A stretch of DNA of 59,806 nucleotides, from NCBI GenBank assembly GCA_030587435.1, contig JAUQZC010000136.1:1-59806 (forward strand). The letters run 5' to 3'. Below, in pieces: positions 1 through 9,382 of this stretch (the first letter of the stretch is position 1; each line of letters opens with the position of its first letter). Position numbers and translations under genes: made by a program. This DNA is from Candidatus Baldrarchaeota archaeon. GTDB lineage: Archaea > Asgardarchaeota > Baldrarchaeia > Baldrarchaeales > DXJG01. The notes beneath the pieces are model-generated. The model was not told the DNA's origin and searched no databases. It was given only the letters and a program-made list of their open reading frames with translations.

Positions 1-1
1 A

Positions 2-103
2 GAGTTCTCCGCCTCAGTAGAATTGTTTTTCGACGAATCGATAAATAATTATCTAGACCTAGAACAAGCCGGAGTACTAGCAGAAATCACAACAAAAGAC
101 TAA
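2..103 (+). CDS. C-terminal end of a probable antitoxin (partial)
   Basis: The window opens inside a reading frame that closes at TAA 101-103, so only the last 33 residues are visible. They are acidic and helical-looking. The frame ends three bases before a decayed PIN-domain toxin, which is where a VapB-type antitoxin normally sits. No DNA-binding domain lies inside the window, so the family is inferred from position only. Confidence 0.4.
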   Translation, partial: EFSASVELFFDESINNYLDLEQAGVLAEITTKD

Positions 104-106
104 AAG

Positions 107-410
107 ATGCACATGAAACCCTATAAAAGCATAAAGACTGTTCATTTGTCAGAGGTAGTTAATATACTTAAACATGCGATTTCCTCAGTGGATTTAAACG
201 GTATCATTTTTACGTTGCTTTCAATGCCAAACATTGAGGTTGTTGACGTAACAAAAACGATTACCTACATGCGGTATCAGTGCAAAAGAATTAATGTTGG
301 ATCCAAATGATGCATTAGTGGTAGTAATCATGGAAGAAAAAAGGGTCCGTGAAATATATTCGTTTGACAGCGACTTTAACAAAATTGAATCAATGAAACG
401 TCTCCCTTAA
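107..410 (+). pseudogene. decayed PIN-domain (VapC-like) toxin
   Basis: Two overlapping frames together resemble the toxin at 5062-5535. The first (from ATG 107) matches its middle (PNIEVVDVTK against ENITIASVTK). The second (from about 291 to TAA 408-410) matches its C-terminal half, with LDPNDALVVVIMEE and a YSFDSDFN motif that carry conserved PIN acidic residues. The N-terminal strand with the first catalytic Asp is missing, the middle is shortened, and the two parts are in different frames. I read this as a broken toxin. Alternatively a sequencing frameshift joins the halves, but the missing N-terminus would remain. Confidence 0.65.
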
Positions 411-439
411 ATTAAGAGGTTTAAATATAATATGGATGT

Positions 440-1726
440 TTATATTTTATTCTGTTTTTGTAGTAGCCATTTGTATGCTGGGATTATTTTTATTTCTTTG
501 TTGTTAATTTTTATTTTTTCTTCTTGTTCCCATGTTATTATTTCTCCTCTCTTTTTCCCTAGTTTTTTGAGTGCTTTTATCATGTTTTCTATTTCTCTTT
601 TTCTTGTTTTTTCTTCTGTTAGATCGTAGCAGACGTTTATTATTTTTTCTATTTCTAGGTTCTTTTTTGCTATGAAGTCTATTTCCCCTTTTTCTAGTGG
701 TAGGTAGTATATTTGGTATCCTCTTCTTTTAAGTTCTATGAAGATTAGGTTTTCTAGTGTTGGCCCTAAGTTTTCTGATGTTTTGAATCCGATGGCGTTC
801 ATTAGTCCTGTGTCTATTGTGTAAATCTTTTTGGGTTGGGTTATTTGTTCTTTTAGTTTTTGGGAGTATGCGTTTACCTTAAATATTAAATATACTTGTT
901 CTAGGTGTTCTATGTATTTTTGAATGGTTTCTAGTCCCATTTTGAAGGTGTTTCTCAGTTTTCTGTATGTTATTTTTTGACTTGCATTTGATATTAGGTA
1001 GTATGCTAGGTCTTTGGTTTTTGTATAGTTTGTTCCAAATCTGCTTACCACGTCTCTTGTTACGATGTCGTTGAAATATTCTATGAGGACTTTTTTCCCG
1101 ATGTTCCATTTCATGAAGAAGGGTTCTGGGAAACCTCCTTTTTCCATATATTCCTTTAGGTATCCTCTCGCTGCTGCTTTTTCTTCGGTGCCTAGGAAAC
1201 TGAGTTTAATGTTTTTGAATCTTAGATATTCTTTGAAGGAAAGAGGATATACCTCTAACGTTATTTTTCTTCCAGTTAAAATTCTTGCATATTCTACTGG
1301 GATAAAGTAGGATGAGGAGTCTGTAATGTGTATGTTTGCTTTTCTCTGGTCTATTAGCCTTCTAACAAGGCTGGTCCAATTTACTGCATTATGAATCTCA
1401 TCTAGAAATATGTATGGCTTTTGTGGTAGCATACGCTCTATATATTCCTTGTATATTTCATCCAGCGGTTTAGATGAAAGTCTTATATCGTCAAAGTTCA
1501 TTAAAACAATATTTTTAGGATCTGTTTTCTCAAGCAGGCAATCTATAATCTGATATAAAAGAGTGCTTTTACCAGACCTTCTGACACCTGTGTAAATCTT
1601 AACTTTTTGAAGATTGATTATTTCTTTTGCTTCTCTTAGTTTATCTCTTCCAATACCTTTTAACTCGCTGGGAACTTCTCCACTGTTCCACCAAGGATTC
1701 CAATCTTCCAATGCTTCCAAAGACAT
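440..1726 (-). CDS. AAA_14/DUF4143-type archaeal ATPase
   Basis: This 428-residue protein has a P-loop near residues 46-54 (GVRRSGKST), a Walker B strand YIFLDEI and a C-terminal nuclease-like region ending in a helical tail. The arrangement of an N-terminal AAA_14 ATPase and a C-terminal DUF4143 domain is common in archaeal genomes, often near toxin-antitoxin genes and mobile regions. The biological role of the family is not settled; a link to defence or DNA transactions is often suggested. The C-terminal part contains an EIDFIAKK-like segment, reminiscent of PD-(D/E)XK nuclease cores. A second gene of the same class lies at 6964-8241, but the two are too different to be a recent duplication. 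It stands alone, convergent with the decayed toxin gene. Confidence 0.8.
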   Translation of the reverse strand: MSLEALEDWNPWWNSGEVPSELKGIGRDKLREAKEIINLQKVKIYTGVRRSGKSTLLYQIIDCLLEKTDPKNIVLMNFDDIRLSSKPLDEIYKEYIERMLPQKPYIFLDEIHNAVNWTSLVRRLIDQRKANIHITDSSSYFIPVEYARILTGRKITLEVYPLSFKEYLRFKNIKLSFLGTEEKAAARGYLKEYMEKGGFPEPFFMKWNIGKKVLIEYFNDIVTRDVVSRFGTNYTKTKDLAYYLISNASQKITYRKLRNTFKMGLETIQKYIEHLEQVYLIFKVNAYSQKLKEQITQPKKIYTIDTGLMNAIGFKTSENLGPTLENLIFIELKRRGYQIYYLPLEKGEIDFIAKKNLEIEKIINVCYDLTEEKTRKREIENMIKALKKLGKKRGEIITWEQEEKIKINNKEIKIIPAYKWLLQKQNKI

Positions 1727-1983
1727 AGTATGAACACCAGTCAGTTCAAAAAAATCTATATCTGAACCATAAACAGTTCAAATATTTAAGTGTTCCTCCA
1801 CAGATCAACTTATAACTTCATAATGAAAACATAATGAAAATGAAGTGTATGACTGCAGCTAAAACTTATTAAAGACTTTAAAACAGTTGCTGCACAATAT
1901 CGTTATACAGCAATTTACTTTGAAATAGTAACTTAAACTCATCGTTTTAAAATATTAAGACCCCTACGCAAGAGGTGTGTTAG

Positions 1984-2607
1984 GTGGTAGGTACTTTTTC
2001 TATTGTTGCTATTGATGAAAGTGTTAGGTTGATGGGGGTTGCGGTTACTTCCGGGTCTATTGCTGTGGGTACACGAGTCCCTTGGGCTAAACCAGGGGTC
2101 GGAGTTGTTGCAACACAAGCTTACACAAACATTATGTATGGAAAAGAAGGATTAAGACTTTTAGAATATGGTAAAACTCCTAGAGAAGCTTTAGATGAAT
2201 TGTTGTCTCTAGATCCTAAGCCGGAGATAAGACAGGTATGTATTATGAACAGTAGAGGTGTGTTTGCAGTTCACACCGGGGTGAACTGCCCCTTACATCA
2301 TGGTCATATTTTAGGGGGCACGTTTTGCGTACTTGGAAACCTGCTCATCTCAAAAAACGTGTTGAAACAAACTTATCTTGCTTATCTTGAAAATGAAGGG
2401 GCAAGTTTTCCATTAAGGTTGCTTAAAGCCTTAAAAGCAGGGATTTTAGCTGGTGGCGACAGAAGAGGACATAATTCAGCCGCAATAATTATTGTTGGAA
2501 CTAGAGTAGCAAGTGGAAAAGGTGGTTTCCAGATTAATATTAGAATCGATAAGAGTAAGAAGCCAGTTGATGAGCTTATTGAAAAGATTAAAGCAGTTGG
2601 TCTATGA
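1984..2607 (+). CDS. DUF1028 family protein (Ntn-hydrolase-like)
   Basis: The protein has 207 residues and starts at GTG just after an AGAGGTG ribosome-binding stretch. The sequence begins GTFSIVAID and carries the glycine-rich blocks (VGVVATQAYTN, YGKEGLRLL, AGGDRRGHNSAA) that mark DUF1028. Members adopt a fold like Ntn hydrolases and are thought to be amidase- or peptidase-like, but no reaction is established. The gene is monocistronic, separated from the convergent decarboxylase gene by about 150 bases. Its length is normal for the family without the C-terminal peptidoglycan-binding extension seen in some bacterial members. Confidence 0.85.
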   Translation: MVGTFSIVAIDESVRLMGVAVTSGSIAVGTRVPWAKPGVGVVATQAYTNIMYGKEGLRLLEYGKTPREALDELLSLDPKPEIRQVCIMNSRGVFAVHTGVNCPLHHGHILGGTFCVLGNLLISKNVLKQTYLAYLENEGASFPLRLLKALKAGILAGGDRRGHNSAAIIIVGTRVASGKGGFQINIRIDKSKKPVDELIEKIKAVGL

Positions 2608-2758
2608 TTTTAATTCGTTAGTAACTTCTTTTTTCGAAAAAAGTTCAATAACTTTATCTACATCCTTGAAGATCTCCTTAAACTTTTTCTTAATTCTAAA
2701 ATGTCCTCTATACCTATCCGCTACAGACATCGCACTACACCATTAAATCTATTAAACC

Positions 2759-4264
2759 TTAAGATAATATTCTCTTGGTTACTTCTTTTATTTCATCTAT
2801 GAGCTTTTCGATTAGTTCATGCGTTATTAGCGGGTTCATTAACACAATTTTAATTCCTTGTACGGGATATTTCTTCCCGTTTTCAACTATTCTGATTCCA
2901 GCTAAATCTTCGAGAAAACCTACTCTAAAATTATTTCTTTTATTGATTTCTTTAACCAACTTTCTGTTTAGCTTATTTATCTCACTATGTCTCTTTCCCT
3001 CCACCGCAATTCTAAAATTCACAGTGAAAAGATCAACTTCATGAAGCAGCTGGTATCCTTCTTCATGTAACCGTTCAACTAAATATTTTGCGTTATCCAT
3101 ACATTTATTTAATAGTTGTCCGTATCCTTTCCATCCCAGTGTCTTAAGGGCGATCCAACATGCTGCAGCCGATGCACCTGGCCTAGACCCTTCCAATGTT
3201 GGTGCAACGTTTTTGAGATAGGAAACCTCGTATTTAAGTAAATCGAGGTCATGTTTCTCTTTGAAAAGTATTGTTCCACATGGATACGGTACATAACCCC
3301 ATTTATGAGGATCCACCGTAATGGAATCCGCTTCCTCCAATCCTTTTATCTTACTTTCCAGTTCTTCTTCTCTAATTAGTTTTGCGTAGGCTCCGAAAGC
3401 CGCATCCACATGTAAATGAAAATCAAATTCACTTCTAAAATCCACTAAGTATTTTATTGGCTCTATTGTTCCAGTAACGGTTGTTCCAGCAGTTGGAATC
3501 ACGCATATAATTTGTACTCTCTTTTCTCTCAACCTGTTTAGAACGTCTTCATATATTGTGCGAGGAGGTTTTAGAGAGAACGGTGTTCCATCTTTCAAAA
3601 AGTTTTCTATGTCTTCGCTTGTTGCAACTGGGACCTTAATAACGTTTTTCTCCCCTAAACCTAAAATTCTGGCAGACTTATCGATGGAGAAATGTGAAGC
3701 TGCTGAAGTTAAAATTACACCTTTAGGAAGTTTGAAAAGTCCTTCGTATTTAATTTTATTTCCATATTTTTTGTCTCTGGCCACTAGTAGAGCTGTTAGG
3801 TTTGCTACTGTTCCACTTGAAACAATGTTGCCAGTAGATTTTTCAGGATCATAGCCAACCATTTCAGAAAGCATGTAAATACATTCCTTCTCCAAGTTTG
3901 GAGTAACACTCCAAGAACTATTTAGATCCCAATCTTCAATATTATTCGGATTAACGATCTGGGCAACAAGAAAACCTATCAGCGCCGGATATAGCGGTAC
4001 AGGTGCTAAACTCTCCAAATTTCTCCTATTGAGTCGCCTAGCCTTTTTAATCCGTTTCAAAAAGATATCCATAATTCTACTTGGTTCCATTGGTTTCCTT
4101 GGGATCTTATTTTTGGAAACGTAGTCTGGTTTATCAACTGGTCGAGGTCTATCGATTTCTAACCAGTCTTTGAAGTTATTAAGTATGTCATTGAGTAAAC
4201 TTAAGAAATCTATAAATGTGCTGGAGTTCTCTAGCAGTAAATTCTTCAAATGGTTGTTAGACAT
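2759..4264 (-). CDS. PLP-dependent group II amino-acid decarboxylase
   Basis: The 501-residue protein shows the hallmarks of group II decarboxylases (glutamate, aromatic amino acid, diaminobutyrate): a ring-stacking histidine in SAASHFSIDKSA, the PLP-nitrogen aspartate in HVDAAFGAYA, and the Schiff-base lysine in TVDPHKWGY. It is longer than the archaeal MfnA tyrosine/aspartate decarboxylases (about 380-400 residues) because of a roughly 80-residue N-terminal helical extension, as in eukaryotic and bacterial AADC-like enzymes. ATG at 4264 is preceded by GAGGA at good spacing. The amino-acid substrate cannot be told from sequence. A polyamine, aromatic amine or beta-alanine (coenzyme A) route are all possible. 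No biosynthetic partner gene is adjacent. Confidence 0.85.
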   Translation of the reverse strand: MSNNHLKNLLLENSSTFIDFLSLLNDILNNFKDWLEIDRPRPVDKPDYVSKNKIPRKPMEPSRIMDIFLKRIKKARRLNRRNLESLAPVPLYPALIGFLVAQIVNPNNIEDWDLNSSWSVTPNLEKECIYMLSEMVGYDPEKSTGNIVSSGTVANLTALLVARDKKYGNKIKYEGLFKLPKGVILTSAASHFSIDKSARILGLGEKNVIKVPVATSEDIENFLKDGTPFSLKPPRTIYEDVLNRLREKRVQIICVIPTAGTTVTGTIEPIKYLVDFRSEFDFHLHVDAAFGAYAKLIREEELESKIKGLEEADSITVDPHKWGYVPYPCGTILFKEKHDLDLLKYEVSYLKNVAPTLEGSRPGASAAACWIALKTLGWKGYGQLLNKCMDNAKYLVERLHEEGYQLLHEVDLFTVNFRIAVEGKRHSEINKLNRKLVKEINKRNNFRVGFLEDLAGIRIVENGKKYPVQGIKIVLMNPLITHELIEKLIDEIKEVTKRILS

Positions 4265-4311
4265 CGTATTTTCCTCGTTTTGTTTTAAATTGTTCCTTAC
4301 TTATGGAGAAT

Positions 4312-4322
4312 GTTTATATGTA
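4312..4322 (+). promoter_or_regulatory. TATA-like box for the VapBC pair
   Basis: GTTTATATGTA lies about 28 bases before the ATG at 4350. That spacing puts the transcription start close to the start codon, as in leaderless archaeal mRNAs. Confidence 0.4.
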
Positions 4323-4349
4323 TGTTAGTGGGAATTTTAGTGTGGGTGA

Positions 4350-4583
4350 ATGTTTGTGGGCGAAGTAATAGTTGTAGTTGACGATAGAGGAAGGGTTTTA
4401 ATTCCATCTGAGTATAGGAGAAGACTGAATTTAAAACCTGGTTCAAAGTTGAAGTTAAAAATAGTAGAGGGAAATGTCGTTTTGGAACCTTTAATACCTA
4501 AGCCTGTAAAGGTTAAAGCCAATAGGAAATGGGGAAGTGAAGCCTTTTTGGATGCTGGTGAGGCGACTTTCGGTGAATATTGA
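4350..4583 (+). CDS. vapB: AbrB/SpoVT-type antitoxin (VapB)
   Basis: The N-terminal half of this 77-residue protein is a swapped-hairpin AbrB domain: VDDRGRVLIPSEYRRRLNL followed by a KLKLKIVEGNVVLEP strand pair. The C-terminal half is less ordered and would wrap the toxin. The next gene, a PIN toxin, overlaps its end by about 30 bases, the usual VapBC coupling. The operon is probably autoregulated through this DNA-binding domain. Confidence 0.85.
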   Translation: MFVGEVIVVVDDRGRVLIPSEYRRRLNLKPGSKLKLKIVEGNVVLEPLIPKPVKVKANRKWGSEAFLDAGEATFGEY

Positions 4584-5040
4584 GAAGAAAGTTTGGGATG
4601 TAAACATTTTAGCCATTTTCCTTGTTGAAGACCACCCGGGAAACAAATATGTTTCTCCGATTGTTGAAGATGGGCTTAAAGGCTCATATATCCCCATATT
4701 ACTTGATTTTCTTCCAATTAGAGTTTACTGGATTTTAGAAAGAAAGTGGAAAATCAGCAAAGAAGACGCTTTTCTCGCTGTAACAAAGTTTTTGAAAAGT
4801 TACGATATGCCTCGTCTTGTTTCACTTAAGAAGGATACTATTTTGAGAGCATTTAAATTGGCAAAAGAGCTAAACCATGATGTTTACGACTGCATTTATC
4901 TAGCATTAGCTGAACAGGAAAAAGCTTCAACAATAATAACAACCGACACCGATTTCGAAAAGCTCTGTGAAACTATAGGGCTAAAATACGAAAACCCAGT
5001 ACCAATGAATGTTTTAAAGAGCTTTAAAAGCTATAAGTAA
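4552..5040 (+). CDS. vapC: PIN-domain ribonuclease toxin (VapC)
   Basis: The first PIN aspartate is in KVWDVNILAI, the central acidic cluster is in HDVYDCIYLALAE, and the last acidic site is in TTDTDFEKL. The fold predicts a Mg-dependent ribonuclease that is neutralised by the AbrB protein encoded just upstream. The frame opens at 4537, but ATG 4552 or the GTG at 4558 are likelier starts because little sequence precedes the first beta strand. The gene overlaps vapB, which suggests translational coupling. Confidence 0.8.
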   Translation: MLVRRLSVNIEKKVWDVNILAIFLVEDHPGNKYVSPIVEDGLKGSYIPILLDFLPIRVYWILERKWKISKEDAFLAVTKFLKSYDMPRLVSLKKDTILRAFKLAKELNHDVYDCIYLALAEQEKASTIITTDTDFEKLCETIGLKYENPVPMNVLKSFKSYK

Positions 5041-5061
5041 CATAAAGCTTTAATAACGATA

Positions 5062-5535
5062 TTAACCTTTACTATAAGGCTTATTTTTAAATATTTTTTC
5101 TTCTTCTAGGAGGAGGATGGGTTTTATTGTTGCAATATTTTTAAAGTCACTGTCAAAGGTGTATATTTCGTCACAGTTGTGTTCCTCCATTATTACTGCT
5201 GCAAGAGCATCGTTAGGGTCAAGACAATACTCAAGACTTTTGACTAAGGCTTTTTCGTAATGTTTTTTGGTAACTGATGCTATAGTTATGTTTTCAAGCG
5301 TCAGTATTTTGGAAAGAAAAGCTTGAGATGGTTCGATGCCACTTTTACTTGACAGTATATTAAGAATTTCTCCTAAATGTGACGTTGATATTAGAACGTG
5401 TTCCTTTTTGTTTTCTATTCTTTCTAGAATTTCTTTGCTTTTCTGTTTTCTCCATAAAATCTTTTTACTTAACATAGATTTTCTTTTAGGCTTTAAATAT
5501 GCGTAAAGTATGATGTTAGAGTCTAGAAATCTCAT
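5062..5535 (-). CDS. vapC: PIN-domain ribonuclease toxin (VapC)
   Basis: This 157-residue toxin opens with MRFLDSNIILYAY (first catalytic Asp). It has a mid-protein Glu in STSHLGEIL, the LDPNDALAAVIMEE block and a C-terminal YTFDSDFKNI. It is the second gene of a minus-strand pair and overlaps the AbrB antitoxin gene by about 20 bases. It is the intact relative of the broken PIN gene at 107-410. Confidence 0.85.
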   Translation of the reverse strand: MRFLDSNIILYAYLKPKRKSMLSKKILWRKQKSKEILERIENKKEHVLISTSHLGEILNILSSKSGIEPSQAFLSKILTLENITIASVTKKHYEKALVKSLEYCLDPNDALAAVIMEEHNCDEIYTFDSDFKNIATIKPILLLEEEKIFKNKPYSKG

Positions 5536-5761
5536 TTAGTATTCGCCTTTTCATTTTTTTAGCATTTAGCCATTCTTCTTCTGTTCCAGAGAACTCTATG
5601 CTATCAAAAAGATCGGAAAACTTGAAATCCTTTAATTTAACTATCTTTATGAAATCTTTTTCACGTATCAGAATAACTTTCTCACCTAAATCTTTTCTCC
5701 ACTCAGCTGGTATCGTAATCCTACCCAGCTTATCTATTTTTCGAATAACACTTTCAACCAT
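5516..5761 (-). CDS. vapB: AbrB-type antitoxin (VapB)
   Basis: The protein starts MVESVIRKIDKLGRITIP, a classic AbrB swapped-hairpin opening. The frame extends 18 codons further upstream (to 5815), but those residues are outside the domain, so I prefer the ATG at 5761 and a product of 81 residues. It overlaps the downstream PIN toxin gene. This pair converges on the other VapBC pair at 4350-5040. Confidence 0.8.
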   Translation of the reverse strand: MVESVIRKIDKLGRITIPAEWRKDLGEKVILIREKDFIKIVKLKDFKFSDLFDSIEFSGTEEEWLNAKKMKRRILNEISRL

Positions 5762-6009
5762 GTTTACCACTCTTACCAATGTTTCATAATTTGACAGATT
5801 ATATAATTTTTCCATAAATATAAATCTTTCCAGAATATTAAGATTTTACAAAGATCTCTAATTACTAAATCCTTAGCCGAAGTCCTAACTACTTAGTTTT
5901 TGCAACAGAGAAATAAAGTTATGTAAGTTAAATCTACGTACTTTCCCCAGCATCGAATAATATTACTTCTTTTATGCTTATTGTTAGAAGATATCTACAC
6001 GTTACACCT

Positions 6010-6807
6010 TTAATTTGACAATCGCCTTGCAATGTGATCACTACTTAAGAATTTTTCAAATAGTACTCCGAAAAAGATGAAAAAACCGATAAACATGGTT
6101 ATTCCAGATATTGTTGCATTGCTTGGCATAAATATTAGAATCCAGAAAAAGTCCCAGGTCCCGTGTAAAATTGAGCACGCCCAGATGTCGCCTGTTTTTT
6201 CCCTTATAACTCCGAAGAGCAGACCAAAAAACGTAGCTGATATGGCAATAAACACATAAAATGGTTTTATCGCATATGTTCCTTTGAAAGGATTTATCCC
6301 GCCAAATATATGTACTACTCCGAAAATTACAGCTGTTATTATTAGACCCCATCCGTATTCAACTTCAAAACCTAGGAATTTCCTGAAATGTTTGTTGAAT
6401 GTTTCGTTGAGGCGTGTCTGAATGTAACCTCTGAAAAATAGTTCTTCAGCAAACCCCACCATGACAAAATACCAAAAAATATCAACCATTAGCGATTCTA
6501 TGTTTTCTATCGTTGTTTTTAGCTGACCTAAAACCAGCAATGCCAAGAGAGGTGGTGTGACCACCGTTAATGAAAATAATGCACCCCACTTACAGCTAAA
6601 ACTCAGGTTTTTTATCGACAAACCATAGTCTTCAAGGTGTTTTCCACGTGAAACAACTGCAACAATGGATAGTAAAATCATTACAGTCTTAGAAACAAAA
6701 CCCCAAAAGGGGAAGGAGACTTTTACCTCAATAAACCATGCAAGTATCATAAAAATAGCTATAACTAATAAAACCTCAGCCATATTTTCAATTTTCTTGC
6801 TTTTCAT
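6010..6807 (-). CDS. CPBP family intramembrane metalloprotease
   Basis: A polytopic protein with about seven hydrophobic segments carries the CPBP (Abi, CaaX protease-like) signature: AEELFFRGYIQ (EExxxR), then a GVVHIFG histidine and a SILHGTWDF histidine/aspartate. These are the metal-binding and catalytic residues of glutamic/metal intramembrane proteases such as Rce1. ATG 6807 is chosen over the frame opening at 6879 because a GAGGAG sequence sits seven bases before it. Substrates are unknown; in prokaryotes such genes often go with peptide self-immunity or surface protein processing. Confidence 0.85.
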   Translation of the reverse strand: MKSKKIENMAEVLLVIAIFMILAWFIEVKVSFPFWGFVSKTVMILLSIVAVVSRGKHLEDYGLSIKNLSFSCKWGALFSLTVVTPPLLALLVLGQLKTTIENIESLMVDIFWYFVMVGFAEELFFRGYIQTRLNETFNKHFRKFLGFEVEYGWGLIITAVIFGVVHIFGGINPFKGTYAIKPFYVFIAISATFFGLLFGVIREKTGDIWACSILHGTWDFFWILIFMPSNATISGITMFIGFFIFFGVLFEKFLSSDHIARRLSN

Positions 6808-6963
6808 GGTATTTCTCCTCGACTTATCAAGTCTTAAATTTGATTTTAAACCTTCAGAAGAACAGAAATAAAACTGCAACTGTGTTCTTGGTTTTCTTAT
6901 TTTATTGCGTTTTTCTCTTAAATTTTTATGTAATTGGTTTACTTATTGATTGTAGGTTTAATT

Positions 6964-8241
6964 TTATTCTGGTTTTATAAATAGGTCTTTTGGGTCTTTA
7001 GTTTTCTTTTTTAAGAACCATAGTAGATATAGTGGTAGGGGGAATATGTTTTTCTCCTTGTTATAGTCCTTTTTTGATAAGATAATTGTGCCTTTTCTTG
7101 GTGTTGTTTTTTCCTGCCATTTAACTTCTATTTTTACGCTGTTTACTAGGAAGTCTGTTTCCATGTTTCTTTTAAGGAAATATATGTTTCGAGCCAGTTT
7201 AAAAGTGTTAAATGCGATCAGCTCAGCCATTTTACTTTCGTCAACTATTTTTCTTCCTACTACAGTTTTTTCAAGGGCTCTAACTATGAATGGATCTGTA
7301 AAATAGATTTTCTTCTCTTTTCTTATCAAGGGGATCATTTTACCTAGATCTATTTGATAGAGAAGGTCTAGGTACATGAGGTTTTTCAAGGTTTCTATGT
7401 ATTCCCTAACTATTCGATGCGTGATACCTATCCATTTGCCTATTGAATGATATGATATCGGTGTTGAAAGTGTTTGAAGAAGCCTTATAATTAAACCTTT
7501 CATAATTTCCTCGCTTTTCCCAAGTTTAAGAATATCTCCTCTAAACCAAGAGTAAATTTCTTCATAGGTTTCCCATGGTATTTTTCCGCCTTCGCTGAGT
7601 TCAAAGGCAGGCTTCGGAAATCCTCCAGACTCCATATAGTTTACAAAAAGCTTGAATATCTCGGAGTAATTTGGAAGCAATTCTTCAATACTTTGCATAT
7701 GTTCCAGCTTTTCTTTAAGACTTACGCTCCCGAAGAGCCTACAGTACTGTAAAAAGTTAAGTGGTGTAAAGGGTATGAAGCGTACGTTTCTCCCTGGGAA
7801 CGCTTCTCTCTTCAAAAAAGCTGTAGAAGACCCTGTTACATATACAATTTTATTTTCGAGAAGGCCTTGATCAATAGCCCACTTTAACGATTTTTCCCAG
7901 CCACTTAGAAATGTTACCTCATCAAGGAAAAAGTATTTTGCATCAATAAATCTGAAAACATCTATTAGATCCATAGGATTTTGCAAGATTTCACATGAGA
8001 TGTAAACGATGTTTTTTGGCTGTTTTTTCTTGTGTATGAGTAAGTCGTAAATTAAAAGTTTAAAGAAAGTGGTTTTTCCAACTCTTCGTGGACCAACAAA
8101 TATAAGGTTTGATTCTTTTTTGAATTCGTATAAAAGCTTATTTTTCTTATTCATAGCTTTTTTTACATGTTCGTCAAATTTTATTACGTCTGGATTGTCT
8201 CTCCAAGGGTTCATCTCTAAAATTAGCGCTACATCTACCAT
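6964..8241 (-). CDS. AAA_14/DUF4143-like ATPase
   Basis: This 425-residue protein has a P-loop GPRRVGKTTFF near residues 50-60 and a Walker B YFFLDEVTFL. A winged-helix-like middle (SYHSIGKWIGITHRIVREYI) is followed by a C-terminal region with KRNMETDFLVNSVKIEVKW, which looks like a PD-(D/E)XK nuclease core (D, then EVKW in place of ExK). It belongs to the same broad class as 440-1726. Function is unknown; such genes are typical of genomic islands. TATA-like AT-rich sequence fills the gap to the divergent malate dehydrogenase gene. Confidence 0.75.
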   Translation of the reverse strand: MVDVALILEMNPWRDNPDVIKFDEHVKKAMNKKNKLLYEFKKESNLIFVGPRRVGKTTFFKLLIYDLLIHKKKQPKNIVYISCEILQNPMDLIDVFRFIDAKYFFLDEVTFLSGWEKSLKWAIDQGLLENKIVYVTGSSTAFLKREAFPGRNVRFIPFTPLNFLQYCRLFGSVSLKEKLEHMQSIEELLPNYSEIFKLFVNYMESGGFPKPAFELSEGGKIPWETYEEIYSWFRGDILKLGKSEEIMKGLIIRLLQTLSTPISYHSIGKWIGITHRIVREYIETLKNLMYLDLLYQIDLGKMIPLIRKEKKIYFTDPFIVRALEKTVVGRKIVDESKMAELIAFNTFKLARNIYFLKRNMETDFLVNSVKIEVKWQEKTTPRKGTIILSKKDYNKEKNIFPLPLYLLWFLKKKTKDPKDLFIKPE

Positions 8242-8334
8242 ATTGATACCATTAGTATCAAATGTTTATATATCTTTTGATAATATAACTATCAATTACA
8301 CACTTCATACATAAACAACCTTAAAACTAAATCC

Positions 8335-8346
8335 TAATATTTAAAA
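8335..8346 (+). promoter_or_regulatory. TATA-like box for malate dehydrogenase
   Basis: TAATATTTAAAA lies about 30 bases before the chosen ATG at 8373 and within usual archaeal spacing of a start site. It overlaps the AAGGAG region by none of its bases. Confidence 0.4.
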
Positions 8347-8372
8347 CAACACCGTAGAAGGAGATGACAAAA

Positions 8373-9311
8373 ATGGTTCACGTAGCTGTTGTTGGTACTG
8401 GGCGTGTTGGACAAGGAGTGGCGTACACGCTTATTTTTGAAAGATACGTTGAAAAATTGACTTTAGTTGATATAAAACCTAAAGTTGCAGAAATGGTTAA
8501 AGAAGAACTTTACCACGGCTTGTCAGCCCACGGATACGACATAGAAATCGAAGCCTTCGAACACTCCAAATACATTGAAAACGCGGATCTAATAGTTATT
8601 TCCGCCGGGTTCCCACGTAAACCCGGAATGACTAGAAGAGATCTAGCAGATGAAAACGCAAAAATCATAAAAGACATAGTAACATCCACATTGGATAACA
8701 ATCCAAAAGCATGGTACTTCGTAATAACAAACCCCGTTGACGCCATGGCAACACTTGCATACAAATTGGCAGAGAGGAAAAGAACTGTAATAGGAACTGG
8801 AACCAACCTTGAAACCGCCAGATTCAGAACAATACTGTCTAGAGCGCTTAAGGTACCGATGAGAATGGTTGAAGGTTTCGTTGGAGGAGAACACGGATTA
8901 GCAGCAGTACTGCTTTGGAGCACCGTGAAAATCGACGGTACCCCACTTGAAGAGTATTTGAAAGAAAACAAAAAAGAGATAAACAAGGAAGAAGTTGTAA
9001 ACTATGTTAAAGGAATAAGTATGGAGGTTATAAAAGCTCTCGGCGGAACACGGTGGGGTCCAGCAGGTTCCTTCATAGAAATAATCAGAGGAATTGTACT
9101 TAACACAGGTAAATTTTTAAGTTACGCTATTCCACGCAAATTCGACAATATTGATGAACCAGTTCATGTTACGGTCCCAGCTAGATTAACCAGATCTCTA
9201 GGACCAGACATATGGAACCAGTTAACCAAAGATGAGCAAGAGAAGATAAAGGAGGCGGCTTACGCTATTTACCAAACATATAGTAGAGCTAAAAACGTAG
9301 TCGAAAAGTAA
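8373..9311 (+). CDS. mdh: malate dehydrogenase (LDH/MDH superfamily)
   Basis: The protein oxidises malate to oxaloacetate with a nicotinamide cofactor. It has the Rossmann motif VGTGRVGQG, an acidic LVDIKP at the end of beta-2 (favours NAD), and the substrate loop AGFPRKPGMTRRDL. The arginine after the loop's phenylalanine/proline (rather than glutamine) specifies malate over lactate. ITNPVDAMA and the catalytic histidine in VGGEHG follow. AAGGAG at 8358-8363 directly abuts the first ATG (8364) but is nine bases from ATG 8373, so the latter is the better start. Its role in the TCA cycle or redox balance is expected. Confidence 0.9.
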   Translation: MVHVAVVGTGRVGQGVAYTLIFERYVEKLTLVDIKPKVAEMVKEELYHGLSAHGYDIEIEAFEHSKYIENADLIVISAGFPRKPGMTRRDLADENAKIIKDIVTSTLDNNPKAWYFVITNPVDAMATLAYKLAERKRTVIGTGTNLETARFRTILSRALKVPMRMVEGFVGGEHGLAAVLLWSTVKIDGTPLEEYLKENKKEINKEEVVNYVKGISMEVIKALGGTRWGPAGSFIEIIRGIVLNTGKFLSYAIPRKFDNIDEPVHVTVPARLTRSLGPDIWNQLTKDEQEKIKEAAYAIYQTYSRAKNVVEK

Positions 9312-9382
9312 CACCATTCACTTCAATTCTAGTGACGTCAAAGAAAGGCTCCTGCAGTTTAAATAATTTATTGGTGTAGTTT